NCBI GenBank assembly: GCA_016208305.1
Contig: JACQYI010000009.1
Coordinates: 1 to 64,000, forward strand
Direction: 5' to 3'
Length of the DNA stretch: 64,000 nucleotides
Origin: Oscillatoriophycideae cyanobacterium NC_groundwater_1537_Pr4_S-0.65um_50_18
Lineage (GTDB): Bacteria > Cyanobacteriota > Cyanobacteriia > Elainellales > Elainellaceae
Shown one piece after another: positions 10,285 through 20,414 of this stretch. Numbering within the stretch: the first letter of the stretch is position 1; each line of letters begins with the position of its first letter. The notes under the pieces were generated by a model. The model had not been told where the DNA came from. It did no database searches and saw nothing but the letters and a program-made list of their open reading frames with translations. The translations under genes and the position numbers were made by a program.

Positions 10285-11742
10285 ATGCTTGAACTCCTTC
10301 AAGAACTGGTGGGGACAAATGGATTCATTCCCCACGGACATTGCTATCTTTGGAATCCCCTGTTGGTGTGGCTGCATGTCTTGGCCGACACAGGCACAGC
10401 GCTAGCCTACTACTCCATTCCACTCATCCTGTTTTATTTTGTGCAGCAGCGGCGAGATTTACCGTTTAACTGGATATTTTTGATGTTTAGTGCCTTCATT
10501 ACAGCCTGTGGCACGGTGCATCTCTTAGAAGTTTGGACGCTCTGGCACCCGATTTATTGGATCTCTGGAGGCGTTAAGGCAATCACGGCAGTTGTTTCTT
10601 TGGGAACAGCTGTGGCTCTCTTCTGGTTGATTCCTAAAGCGCTAGCGCTGCCCAGTCCTGCTCAGCTTGAACTAGCCAATCGGGAGCTGCAACAGCAGAT
10701 TAGCGATCGCCATAAAGCAGAGCTAGAGCTACTTCACAGCCGAGATCTGAAAGAAGCGATCTTTGATGAATCAACAGATGCCATCTTTCTGGTAGATCCT
10801 CAAACTTTGTGCACCATTGACTGCAATCGCTGTGCAGTGGAAATGTTTGAAGTAGCCAGCAAAAATGAGCTAATTGGTATTGCAGGGCATACGCTACAGC
10901 ACCATCAGTTTAATGCTGATGAGTTAGAGGCGATCGCTCAAGAAATGGACAGCAAGGGCTTTTGGAGCCGAGAAATTGAATATTGCACCAAGACAGGCCG
11001 AATTTTTTGGGGCTACATTGCAGCAAATGTTGTGCATGTGGCGGGAAAAGCGCTCAACTTAGTACGCGTTAGCGATGTCAGCGATCGCAAGCAAGCAGAA
11101 CAGCAGCTTCAGCAGTCTCTCCGCGAGAAAGAGGTTTTGCTAAAGGAAATTCATCACCGAGTTAAAAATAACTTGCAGATTGTCTATAGCCTCTTGCGAT
11201 TGCAGCGCCGTCAGCTCAAAGATCCTCAAGCTGTTGAAGCTTTGCTAGAGAGTCAAAACCGGATTGAAACGATCGCTTTGATTCACGAAAAACTTTACCG
11301 CTCTAAAGATTTGGGCAGCATTGACTTTTCTGAATATATTCCTGGACTGGTGAGTAACCTATTTAGTACCTATGATGTTAACGATCGACGAATCACTTTA
11401 GAAACTAAAGTTGAACCTATTGCTCTCGATATTGACAAAGCGATTCCCTGTGGATTGATCATTAATGAATTGGTTTCTAATGCGCTGAAGTACGCCTTTC
11501 CATCTGCACAAACGGGACAAATTGATGTCGAAATGAGATGGGGAGAAGATGCCCAGATCACGCTCATTGTGGGAGATGATGGCGTCGGATTTTCGTCCTG
11601 TTTTGATTTTTCTCAGCCTGAAACGCTGGGTTTGCAGCTTGTTGAAGATTTTGTGGCTCAGCTCAAAGGTCAGCTCCAGATTAGCCGCCACGCAGGTACG
11701 CAATTTAGTATTACATTTCCGGGAGGTGTATATGCCTCTTGA
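10285..11742 (+). CDS. Ethylene-receptor-like histidine kinase (ETR-type sensor, PAS, HisKA_2)
   Basis: A 485-residue membrane sensor kinase. The first 120 residues form three hydrophobic helices that match the ethylene-binding domain of plant ETR1 with a constant offset of ten: Asp35 (ETR1 Asp25), Tyr42 (Tyr32), Pro46 (Pro36), Phe71-Ile72, and the Cu(I) ligands Cys75 and His79 in ACGTVHLLEVWT (ETR1 Cys65/His69). A PAS domain follows (about 155-268), then a HisKA_2 box EIHHRVKNNLQ with His290/291 and a HATPase domain (about 370-483, DDGVGF). AAGG precedes the ATG by a proper distance. The stop overlaps the next gene by 11 bases, so the pair is translationally coupled. Ethylene binding is inferred from conserved residues; the Synechocystis SynEtr1 relative is known to respond to ethylene. 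Confidence 0.88.
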   Translation: MLELLQELVGTNGFIPHGHCYLWNPLLVWLHVLADTGTALAYYSIPLILFYFVQQRRDLPFNWIFLMFSAFITACGTVHLLEVWTLWHPIYWISGGVKAITAVVSLGTAVALFWLIPKALALPSPAQLELANRELQQQISDRHKAELELLHSRDLKEAIFDESTDAIFLVDPQTLCTIDCNRCAVEMFEVASKNELIGIAGHTLQHHQFNADELEAIAQEMDSKGFWSREIEYCTKTGRIFWGYIAANVVHVAGKALNLVRVSDVSDRKQAEQQLQQSLREKEVLLKEIHHRVKNNLQIVYSLLRLQRRQLKDPQAVEALLESQNRIETIALIHEKLYRSKDLGSIDFSEYIPGLVSNLFSTYDVNDRRITLETKVEPIALDIDKAIPCGLIINELVSNALKYAFPSAQTGQIDVEMRWGEDAQITLIVGDDGVGFSSCFDFSQPETLGLQLVEDFVAQLKGQLQISRHAGTQFSITFPGGVYAS

Positions 11743-13366
11743 ACAAGATTCGACCCACCCAATTCAGGTGCTCATTGTCGAAGATGAGCGTATTGTTGCC
11801 CGTGATATCAAAGCCTGTTTGGAGGGCTTAGGCTACGCTGTTGCAGGGATGGCGACATCGGGAGAAGAAGCGATCGCTAAAGCCAGAGATCTCCGTCCTG
11901 ACATCGTGTTGATGGATATTCGGCTAGAAGGCAAGATGGACGGTGTAGAGGCGGCCCAACAGATCTGGAATAACCTTCAAATTCCGGTGATTTACGCCAC
12001 AGGCTACTCCGATACGGCAACCGTCGATCGCGCCACAGATAGCGAATTATTTGGCTATATTCTTAAGCCCATCAAAGAACGCGACCTCTACATTGCGATC
12101 AAAAATGCCCTGAAACAGCAGCAGCAGCAAACTTCTTTGGTTGAGCAGCAGCGCTGGGTGAGTACCATTCTGAAAGCGATCGGAGATGGCGTGATCGTCA
12201 CCGATGCTCAGGGGCGGGTGAAGTATCTCAACTTGGTTGCCGAGTCTTTGACCGGATGGACGCTGAATGAAGCCGTGAATCAACCGCTTTTGCAGGTGTT
12301 CTCTTTGGTGGATGAACAAACCCAAATGCCCTTGGAAAACCCCGTTACAGAAGTGCTGCGGACTGGTAAAACGGTCTATTTGGTCAATCCCGTTTTGTTG
12401 ACGACCAAAGATGGTAGGCAGATAACGATTGCCGACAGCGCTGCACCCCTGAGAGATGAGGCCGGGAACCTTACGGGGGTCGTGGTTGTTTTTCGAGATG
12501 TAGCTGAACGAGAACTGGTTCAAGAACGCGCGATCGCCCTGCAACGTAGCAAACTTCTAGAAGCTCAAATGTCTGAATTGCAGCGTCTTAGCCAGCTAAA
12601 AGATGACTTTCTCAGCACCGTCTCGCATGAACTGCGATCGCCCTTAGCGAATATCAAAATGTCGATTCACATGCTGGAGATGAGCCTGGATAGGCAGAGA
12701 TTATCCTCTCAAGATTCTGAGGAAAGCTCGGTAGGTGAGCGCATTACTCGGTATCTAAAAATTTTGCGCAGTGAATGTGACCAAGAACTTAACCTCGTCA
12801 ATGATCTTTTAGAGATACAGCGTCTAGAAGCCAATGTGACTCTGTTTGACTGGACGCCCATTGTGTTCTCGGAATGGATACCGGAAATCATTGCAGCTTA
12901 TGAAGGTCGGGCTGAGCAACAGCAAGTCCAGATTCGGGTGATGTTATCTGAAAGCATTCCCGCCCTGATTTCAGACCGCACGATTCTCTCTTCTGCCTTG
13001 AGTGAGTTACTCAACAACGCTTGTAAATACACGCCACCGCTTGGAGTCATTACCCTAAGCGCTCAAATAGCAGAACCCCTCAATGCTGCTGCAACTTTAA
13101 GACTGGTTGTGAGCAATACGGGCATCAGAATTTTGCCCGATGAGCTACCTCACATCTTTGATAAATTTTATCGTGCGCCCAGCTTAGCTAGTGCTGCCCG
13201 TTCAGGTGGGCGTCGCCAGCCGGAGGGTACAGGTTTGGGATTGGCTTTGGTGCAAAAACAAATTGCCTGCTTGGGTGGAACGATCGAAGCACAGAGCGAT
13301 CTTGATGAAGTTCGCTTTGTGATTCACCTGCCCTTAACTCCTACCCCTCATGCAGGCTGGCAGTAG
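11732..13366 (+). CDS. Receiver-PAS-histidine kinase hybrid protein
   Basis: A 544-residue protein with, in order, a receiver domain (residues 11-125, phospho-acceptor Asp62 in VLMDIRLEG, later Lys in ILKPIKERD), a PAS domain (about 145-265), a HisKA box STVSHELRSPLANIKMS and a HATPase domain ending with the G2 box GTGLGLALVQ. The start at 11732 is fixed by GGGAGG at 11721-11726, five bases before it; it overlaps the upstream ethylene-receptor-like gene by 11 bases. An in-frame extension to 11549 lies inside that gene and is not used. A receiver at the N-terminus followed by a kinase suggests a relay in which the first kinase phosphorylates Asp62 and so tunes this kinase. There is no output DNA-binding domain; the downstream target is unknown. 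Confidence 0.9.
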   Translation: MPLEQDSTHPIQVLIVEDERIVARDIKACLEGLGYAVAGMATSGEEAIAKARDLRPDIVLMDIRLEGKMDGVEAAQQIWNNLQIPVIYATGYSDTATVDRATDSELFGYILKPIKERDLYIAIKNALKQQQQQTSLVEQQRWVSTILKAIGDGVIVTDAQGRVKYLNLVAESLTGWTLNEAVNQPLLQVFSLVDEQTQMPLENPVTEVLRTGKTVYLVNPVLLTTKDGRQITIADSAAPLRDEAGNLTGVVVVFRDVAERELVQERAIALQRSKLLEAQMSELQRLSQLKDDFLSTVSHELRSPLANIKMSIHMLEMSLDRQRLSSQDSEESSVGERITRYLKILRSECDQELNLVNDLLEIQRLEANVTLFDWTPIVFSEWIPEIIAAYEGRAEQQQVQIRVMLSESIPALISDRTILSSALSELLNNACKYTPPLGVITLSAQIAEPLNAAATLRLVVSNTGIRILPDELPHIFDKFYRAPSLASAARSGGRRQPEGTGLGLALVQKQIACLGGTIEAQSDLDEVRFVIHLPLTPTPHAGWQ

Positions 13367-13592
13367 GTTGAGCACTAGGCTGAACGGTAAAGAGAGCGGT
13401 ATAGCCAGTATCTATATGATCCTAAGAATCATCCTAAAGACAGAGGCGATGTATCCCTTTGGATAGTCTACGGAAGGGTTATCAGCTTGATATCGTTATG
13501 TACATGGTGAATGACTAGTTGCTTTCACATCACAGTCATACACATCACGGTCAGCACTGTATTTATTACAGCATTTTCACGGGAGACATAGA

Positions 13593-13865
13593 ATGAACAT
13601 TTTAGCTTGGGTTGTGTTGGGTTTGTTGGCTGGTGCGATCGCAAAGGCGATTTTCCCTGGCTATCAAAGCGGTGGTTTTCTGGGAACGATGATTCTCGGT
13701 ATCATTGGTGCTTTTGTAGGCGGTAGCTTGTACACCTTCTTGACGACAGGAGCACTGGCGCTCACTGCCCCAGGTCTGAGCATTCCTGGCGTATTTATTG
13801 CCGTTCTAGGTGCAATCATTGCTCTTTGGATCTACTATGCGATCGGTCGTCGTAGCGCTGTCTAA
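13593..13865 (+). CDS. GlsB/YeaQ/YmgE-family small membrane protein
   Basis: A 90-residue very hydrophobic protein of the transglycosylase-associated (GlsB/YeaQ/YmgE) family. Three membrane segments are visible: about residues 3-20 (WVVLGLLAGAIAK), 28-52 (GGFLGTMILGIIGAFVGG) and 66-86. The G-L-I/L-A-G-x-I-A-K and GGFLGTMILGIIGAFVGG motifs are the family core. Function is unknown; members are often stress-induced. GGGAG stands about 10 bases before the ATG. A terminator follows. It sits alone after the two-component pair with 226 bases between. Confidence 0.88.
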   Translation: MNILAWVVLGLLAGAIAKAIFPGYQSGGFLGTMILGIIGAFVGGSLYTFLTTGALALTAPGLSIPGVFIAVLGAIIALWIYYAIGRRSAV

Positions 13866-13921
13866 GCACAGGAAATCATTAAAGCCAGCCCCCAGGCTTA
13901 CCTCTAAACGTCTAGACTTTC

Positions 13922-13952
13922 AAAAGCCTCTGCCATTGCAGGGGCTTTTGTC
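13922..13952 (+). terminator. Terminator after the GlsB-type gene
   Basis: AAAAGCCTCTGC and its near-complement GCAGGGGCTTTT (one mismatch) close a 4-base loop and are followed by TG/T-rich sequence. It lies 57 bases past the stop and can act on both strands (the MocR gene ends just beyond). Confidence 0.8.
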
Positions 13953-14004
13953 ATGTGAGGCACTACGGAGCTGAGCACAAGTATGTTTTGAAAGTCTTGC
14001 AAAG

Positions 14005-15546
14005 CTATGGGTTTAACGCCTTGGCTAATCGGCTGATGCCAACTTGAATCTCTGCCTCATCTAACTCGCTGTATCCAAAAATAAACTCACACCGCCTATC
14101 TATAGAATTTGCATTAGAAGAGTTTGGGTTAGAGTCTAGATCAGCGTTTGGCTCGTGCCAGTTGGAAGGAAGATAGCAAGGATGAGCCGACATGAGTCCG
14201 ATACCCACCTGGGCTGCTCGCTCCATGATTTCCTTAGCGTCTAAGTTGAGGTTCATTCTCACCATAATATGAAGCCCTGCTTTTTCTCCCAGTACAACCA
14301 TGCGATCGCCAAAGTGCTGCTTTAAACTTTGCACAAGCACCTGGCGGCGATGGTCATAGTGCGATCGCATTTTGCGAATATGGCTTTCTAGGTGGCCGTC
14401 TGCAATGAACTCAGCCAGAACCTGCTGCTCTAGGGTGGGGAGTTGGCGATCGCTCAACCATTTCATTTGCGTGAACGGCAAGACTAAATTGGAAGGCACA
14501 ATTAGATAGCCGATGCGTAGGGAAGGAAACAGAACTTTGGAAAAAGTGCTGATGTAAATGACGCTATGGTTGCGGTCTAATCCTTGCAAAGCCGGAATCG
14601 GGCGATCGCCATAACGGTATTCACTGTCGTAATCATCTTCCAAAATTAAGGCATGGTTTTGCTGTGCCCACGCCAGCAGTTCTAGCCGACGCGGCAAGGA
14701 CAGTGTCGATCCTGTCGGAAACTGATGCGAAGGCGTGACATAGACCAGGCGAATCTTCTGAATTTGGGCTTTCTCTGCGCCCTCATGGATTAGCTGATCC
14801 ACCTGTAATCCAGATTCATCGACAGGAACGGGGTATAGGCTTGCCCCATAGCTGAGGAAGACCCGTCGGGCGCTCAGGTAGCCCGGATCTTCTACCGCAA
14901 TGACTTCCCCAGGATCAATCAATAGCCGCATTACCAGATCGAGGGCTTGCTGGGTGCCATTGGTGAGGATAATTTGTTCGGGGTGGCACTGTACGGCTCT
15001 GGCTCGTGCTACATAACGGGCGATCGCCTCTCGCAAAGGGTAGTATCCGCGAAAATCGCTGGCATAGTCCAGCCAGTTTGGGGTTGCAGTGCAGTGGCGC
15101 GACAGCAACTTGCGCCATAAATTGAGGGGAAAGTCTTTGAGGGCAGGTCGTCCGTAGCGAAAGCTGATGGTGGCTTTAGGTTCGGCAGGCAGCGAAAAGG
15201 GAATCTCTGTTAGCCGTCTGCCCTGCTGCGAGAACTGAATGGGCAAAGCGGCCTGCTGAGTACTGGGTTCGACCTGCTGAGAGCAGAGTAAATCATCAGG
15301 CAGTTGGGCACAAACATAGGTGCCAGATCCCACAATTGTTTCTAAATATCCTTCGCTCAAGAGCTGTTCATAGCTTTGAGTCACCGTTGTGCGAGAAATG
15401 CTGAGGGATTGAGCCAGCGATCGCGTTGAGGGAATCCGCTGGCTTGGCAGCAGTCGCCCGGTCAAAATGGCCTGTCGCAGCTCTGCATAGAGCTGAGCAT
15501 GAAGCGGCTGGGGCAGGTGGCTATCAAGCGCGATCGGTAAGTCCAT
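14005..15546 (-). CDS. MocR/PdxR-type transcriptional regulator (GntR HTH + aminotransferase fold)
   Basis: A 513-residue regulator: residues about 12-80 are a GntR winged helix (AELRQAILTGRLLPSQRIPSTRSLA typical), and about 125-510 a class-I aminotransferase-like domain that binds pyridoxal phosphate, with the Schiff-base Lys in STFSKVLFPSLRIGYL. MocR proteins sense PLP or amino compounds and usually control a divergent operon by binding direct repeats. Here the divergent gene set (15690-17952) includes a PNPOx-like flavoprotein, and the 143-base shared gap contains a perfect tandem 16-bp repeat. Control of vitamin B6 metabolism is a reasonable inference, not shown. Confidence 0.9.
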   Translation of the reverse strand: MDLPIALDSHLPQPLHAQLYAELRQAILTGRLLPSQRIPSTRSLAQSLSISRTTVTQSYEQLLSEGYLETIVGSGTYVCAQLPDDLLCSQQVEPSTQQAALPIQFSQQGRRLTEIPFSLPAEPKATISFRYGRPALKDFPLNLWRKLLSRHCTATPNWLDYASDFRGYYPLREAIARYVARARAVQCHPEQIILTNGTQQALDLVMRLLIDPGEVIAVEDPGYLSARRVFLSYGASLYPVPVDESGLQVDQLIHEGAEKAQIQKIRLVYVTPSHQFPTGSTLSLPRRLELLAWAQQNHALILEDDYDSEYRYGDRPIPALQGLDRNHSVIYISTFSKVLFPSLRIGYLIVPSNLVLPFTQMKWLSDRQLPTLEQQVLAEFIADGHLESHIRKMRSHYDHRRQVLVQSLKQHFGDRMVVLGEKAGLHIMVRMNLNLDAKEIMERAAQVGIGLMSAHPCYLPSNWHEPNADLDSNPNSSNANSIDRRCEFIFGYSELDEAEIQVGISRLAKALNP

Positions 15547-15581
15547 CTATCCGCTAAACGCCTTTGAGTTAAAAGGGGTTG

Positions 15582-15613
15582 AAAGTGGCCTTGTACAAAA
15601 GTGGCCTTGTACA
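15582..15613. promoter_or_regulatory. Tandem 16-bp direct repeat, candidate MocR operator
   Basis: Two perfect adjacent copies of AAAGTGGCCTTGTACA (15582-15597, 15598-15613), with a degenerate third (AAATTGGCTCTTGTGG) near 15622. They lie between the MocR regulator and its divergent neighbour. MocR proteins bind direct repeats, so this is the best operator candidate; but similar short tandem duplications occur elsewhere in the window without such a context. Confidence 0.55.
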
Positions 15614-15689
15614 AAGGCATGAAATTGGCTCTTGTGGGAGTCCACTTGATTGTTTAGGCTAACCTTAGCAGAATTGAAGCGATCTAGAT

Positions 15690-16169
15690 ATGCCTACCCA
15701 ACAAGCCATTCAGATTAGGGCTGCAACTCTTCCAGAGGATGTCCTAATCGCTGAACACTTTTACCAGATGTGGCTCGATAATGACGTTTCCCCGGAGGCA
15801 ATGGTAAGCCATTGGCAAGAAATCGTATTGCAGTTTATCAAACAGGCTCGTCAAGAACTGGGTTATCAAGCTTTTGTGGCGCAGGTAAACGATCGCCCAG
15901 TCGGTTCGGTCGGGTGCCAACGATTTGCCGGACTATATCCCAATCTCATGGCGACAACGGAGCGCTGTGACGGCTATATCTGGGGTGTCTATGTAGAGCC
16001 AGCCTATCGCCACCAAGGCATTGCAACGCAATTGACTAAACGCGCAAACGCTTACCTTAAGGCGATCGGCTGCACCCATGCTGTCCTCAATGCTTCTCCG
16101 TCAGGCCAACCGCTCTACGCCCAATTGGGATTTACGGCAGGAAACTTGATGCGGCTTGATTTGCGCTGA
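15690..16169 (+). CDS. GNAT-family N-acetyltransferase
   Basis: A 159-residue single-domain GNAT. The acetyl-CoA site is the strand-loop GVYVEPAYRHQGIATQLTKRA around residues 98-118, where R-H-Q-G-I-A matches Q/RxxGxG/A; the C-terminal strand-helix LNASPSGQPLYAQLGFTAGN, with the Tyr before LGF, is also typical. Substrate unknown. It is the first gene of a plus-strand set divergent from the MocR regulator and so may be under its control; 112 bases separate it from the PNPOx-like gene. Confidence 0.88.
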   Translation: MPTQQAIQIRAATLPEDVLIAEHFYQMWLDNDVSPEAMVSHWQEIVLQFIKQARQELGYQAFVAQVNDRPVGSVGCQRFAGLYPNLMATTERCDGYIWGVYVEPAYRHQGIATQLTKRANAYLKAIGCTHAVLNASPSGQPLYAQLGFTAGNLMRLDLR

Positions 16170-16254
16170 TCGACTCAGCTTTATCCTGTTTCAATAGCTA
16201 CCACTCAAAATCTCCTCGGTTTCATCACCCAGGCCATCCTCAAGCCATTCTCTG

Positions 16255-16278
16255 ATTAAAGTAAGCATTAAAGTAAGC
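16255..16278. repeat. Tandem 12-bp duplication
   Basis: Two perfect adjacent copies of ATTAAAGTAAGC ending three bases before the ATG of the PNPOx-like gene; the duplicated AAGTAAG may act as a weak ribosome site. Confidence 0.85.
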
Positions 16279-16281
16279 ACC

Positions 16282-16974
16282 ATGAGTTCATTAGAAGCTG
16301 AAATCGATCCGACCTTACCCGTCACCCAACGCAGCCAAATCAAACGCTTGCCGCAACGAGGAGAGTACGATCGCGCTACCATTCACCAAATTCTGGATGA
16401 GGGTTTGGTCTGCCATGTGGGGTTTGCCGTAGACGCTCAGCCATTTGTGATTCCGACGGCCTATGGCAGAGTGGGCGATCGCCTCTACATTCATGGCTCT
16501 CCGGCCAGCCGGATGCTGCGAACCCTTAAAGAATCTGTTGAGGTCTGTGTCACAGTCACGCTTTTAGATGGACTGGTGCTGGCGCGATCGGCGTTTCATC
16601 ACTCTATGAACTACCGCTCTGTCGTCGTTTTTGGTGCAGCGACGATCGTTCAAGATGCAGCCGAAAAATTAGCGGCGCTGAAAGCCTTCACTGAGCATGT
16701 GGTTCCGGGGAGTTGGTCAACAGTGCGCCTACCCACGCCGCAAGAGGTGGCAGGAACGCTGGTGCTTTCTTTGCCCTTGACGGAAGCCTCCGCCAAAATC
16801 CGTACCGGAGCACCCGTCGATGATGAGGCGGACTATGCTTTACCCATCTGGGCGGGAGAACTGCCGCTGCGATTGGTGGCCTCTGCTCCGGTGCCCGATC
16901 CACGCTTGTCACCTGAGATTGAGCCACCTCCCTATGTGCAGCACTACACGCGTAATTTTCAACAGGGTGGCTAA
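16282..16974 (+). CDS. Pyridoxamine 5'-phosphate oxidase-fold flavoprotein
   Basis: A 230-residue protein of the split-barrel PNPOx-like family (FMN binding). The N-terminal RLPQRGEYDRATIHQILDEG, the strand FVIPTAYGRVGDRLYIHGSP with ASRML, and SAFHHSMNYRSVVVFGAA are conserved features of this subgroup of putative oxidoreductases, distinct from classical PdxH. It binds flavin in the cytoplasm; the substrate is unknown. Its divergent neighbour is a PLP-sensing MocR regulator, which supports a role around B6 or amino-compound chemistry. The ATG at 16282 directly follows a 12-bp duplication. A DMT exporter gene follows 57 bases later. Confidence 0.82.
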   Translation: MSSLEAEIDPTLPVTQRSQIKRLPQRGEYDRATIHQILDEGLVCHVGFAVDAQPFVIPTAYGRVGDRLYIHGSPASRMLRTLKESVEVCVTVTLLDGLVLARSAFHHSMNYRSVVVFGAATIVQDAAEKLAALKAFTEHVVPGSWSTVRLPTPQEVAGTLVLSLPLTEASAKIRTGAPVDDEADYALPIWAGELPLRLVASAPVPDPRLSPEIEPPPYVQHYTRNFQQGG

Positions 16975-17031
16975 TTCTAGCCATATCTCTCTAACCGCTT
17001 GCAAAAATCCAATTTTACAGAGTTCCATTTA

Positions 17032-17952
17032 ATGAGTATTCAACCTGGCGATCGATCTGCTGAGGCTCCTAAGAGCCTTGATCCCGAAACTCTAGGACTC
17101 GCCTATGGATTTTTGGGTGTCCTGGTTTTTAGTCTCACGCTTCCAGCTACGCGGCTTGCGGTCGCTGAGTTAAATTCAACGTTCGTGGGACTGGGACGAG
17201 CGATCGTCGCTTCTATGCTGGCAGCGCTGCTGTTGAAAATTACGCGGCAGCCTTTACCCGCTCAGCGACATTTGCCCAGTTTGGCCATCGTGGCGGCTGG
17301 AGTCATCGTGGGATTTCCGCTGCTGTCCGCTTGGGCAATGCGATCGCTACCTGCCTCTCATGGGGCGATTGTCCTGGGAATTTTGCCTTTGGCTACGGCA
17401 TTAGCAGGGGCATTTAGAGCAGGCGATCGCCCCTCCGCTGCGTTTTGGCTTTGTAGTAGCTTGGGCAGTGCGATCGTAGTCGGCTTCACGATCCTCTCTG
17501 GAGGTGGGGTGGTTCACCTTGCGGATTTGGCGCTGCTGGGGGCAGTTGCGGCTGCGGCTCTGGGATATGCCGAAGGCGGGCGGCTCTCACGGGAACTGGG
17601 AGGATGGCAGGTAATTTGCTGGGCGCTGGTCTTGTCGGCTCCAGTCTTGGCTGTGCCTGTGGCGATTGTTGTGTCTCAGCAGGGATTGCACGCTTCTGGG
17701 TCAGCTTGGTTAGGGTTTGGCTATGTTAGCCTGTTTAGCATGTTTCTAGGATTTTTTGCTTGGTATCACGGATTGGCGATCGGGGGAGTTGCCCGCGTTA
17801 GCCAGATGCAGCTTTTACAGCCTTTCCTCACCATTTTTGCTTCTGCGCTATTTCTTCATGAGCGCATTACAGGACTCACCATTGTCACAGCACTAGCGGT
17901 TGTTGGAGTTGTTGCCTTAGGCAAGAAGGCTCCTATTGCCCGCGTCCATTAA
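17032..17952 (+). CDS. EamA/DMT-family transporter
   Basis: A 306-residue inner-membrane protein with about ten hydrophobic helices arranged as two EamA repeats (about 20-150 and 165-300). GLGRAIVASMLAALLLK in the first repeat and LLQPFLTIFASALFLHERIT in the second are the usual DMT signatures (the last with the conserved Glu before the final helix). Members export metabolites or amino acids. The in-frame TTG at 16999 would add eleven residues; the ATG at 17032 is preferred. It is the last gene of the set divergent from the MocR regulator and could export the compound the set handles. Confidence 0.88.
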   Translation: MSIQPGDRSAEAPKSLDPETLGLAYGFLGVLVFSLTLPATRLAVAELNSTFVGLGRAIVASMLAALLLKITRQPLPAQRHLPSLAIVAAGVIVGFPLLSAWAMRSLPASHGAIVLGILPLATALAGAFRAGDRPSAAFWLCSSLGSAIVVGFTILSGGGVVHLADLALLGAVAAAALGYAEGGRLSRELGGWQVICWALVLSAPVLAVPVAIVVSQQGLHASGSAWLGFGYVSLFSMFLGFFAWYHGLAIGGVARVSQMQLLQPFLTIFASALFLHERITGLTIVTALAVVGVVALGKKAPIARVH

Positions 17953-17975
17953 TGAATTCACTCATGAATTCACGA
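17952..17975. repeat. Tandem 12-bp duplication at the EamA stop codon
   Basis: ATGAATTCACTC (17952-17963) followed by ATGAATTCACGA (17964-17975), beginning at the last base of the stop codon. Confidence 0.8.
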
Positions 17976-18361
17976 GCTAGTGTTGCTAAATTCCGGTAGG
18001 TCATACTCTAAGAATGTCCAACGATAGGCTTAAAATCACCCTTTCCGCATTCTCTATCCACTCATTAATTAAATCGATCGCTTGTGGTGGACAGTGTTCA
18101 TGAACAGGAATTTTTAGATAACTTCGGATAAAATCTTGTCCTAGATGTTCGTGCATCTATATCCAAAAGCTGGATAAAAGTAGGATACGGATATGCTGTT
18201 AGAAGTGGTGGAGGTCGTGCGGAAGAAGAAATAGCTTTGCTGATCGCAATGGTTTGGTGACAAGGGATGAACCTGACTAGACAGGGGTAATTACTTTCAT
18301 TGAATCCCAGGTAGAATGGAAGCCTAGCATCAGATTTAGCAGAGCTAGAAGTAAGCCCAAA
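17976..18361. other. Gap with possible small ORF only
   Basis: About 390 bases between the EamA and beta-glycosidase genes. No clear gene; a minus-strand 51-codon ORF (18001-18156) is annotated separately with low confidence. No terminator hairpin is obvious. Confidence 0.5.
18001..18156 (-). CDS. Possible small ORF or gene remnant
   Basis: A 51-residue reading frame from ATG at 18156, with a natural-looking composition (PVHEHCPPQAIDLINEWIE) and a helical C-terminal half. A stop codon directly precedes the ATG, so it cannot extend upstream. There is no strong ribosome site. It is not recognised; it may be the tail of a decayed gene. Kept because the gap has no other explanation. Confidence 0.25.
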   Translation of the reverse strand: MHEHLGQDFIRSYLKIPVHEHCPPQAIDLINEWIENAERVILSLSLDILRV

Positions 18362-19929
<1,568 letters not shown>

Positions 19930-19937
19930 GGTGAATC

Positions 19938-20414
19938 ATGAGCGATTGGATTCAAGTCAGAGGTCTTGTCCAGCAAGGGTATGGGGTAGCTTCGGGTAAA
20001 GCTGGAAATCCTCGATTCCCTCACGGCACGCTTGCCATGCAAAAAGCCTTTTTTCGTGAGCAAGGACTGAATCTAGAGGAATACTTTCTGGGCACCCTCA
20101 ATCTTTCGATCGCGCCCTATCGGTATGAAGTTAGAAAGGCAAAATATACGTTTAGAAACGTCAAATGGTCAGTCAATGATCCTGCCGAAGACTTCTCATT
20201 TTTTGATTGCCAAATTCTGACCCCTACCCATAAAAGATTAAGCGGCTTAATTTACTATCCCCATCCCGAAACCAAACCAGAGCATTTTCAAGCGCCTGAT
20301 GTGCTTGAAATTATCACGTCATTCATCAGCGACTTAAAGTATGGAGATGCATTGACTCTTGAAGTCGATCGCCAACAAATGGATATTGCTCCATGCAATG
20401 AGGTTAGGACTTAA
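19938..20414 (+). CDS. CTP-dependent riboflavin-kinase-like (DUF120-type) protein
   Basis: A 158-residue soluble protein. The pattern resembles archaeal CTP-dependent riboflavin kinase: an N-terminal strand [15 protein letters not shown] like the CTP-loop region, then a helix, then LGTLNLSI matching the hallmark GTLN, then a strand [16 protein letters not shown], and finally [13 protein letters not shown] with [11 protein letters not shown], matching the order EIIxP...LxxGDxVxI of that family. No P-loop or RibF-type bifunctional domain. The match is by eye and the insertion between the first glycine loop and GTLN is longer than in archaeal enzymes. It follows the beta-glucosidase by 8 bases, and its stop overlaps the mfd stop on the other strand. 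Confidence 0.5.
   Translation: MSDWIQVRGLVQQGYGVASGKAGNPRFPHGTLAMQKAFFREQGLNLEEYFLGTLNLSIAPYRYEVRKAKYTFRNVKWSVNDPAEDFSFFDCQILTPTHKRLSGLIYYPHPETKPEHFQAPDVLEIITSFISDLKYGDALTLEVDRQQMDIAPCNEVRT

Noticed and set aside
11549-11731. Upstream extension of the receiver-kinase hybrid
   Set aside because: Lies inside the ethylene-receptor-like kinase; a strong ribosome site fixes the start at 11732.
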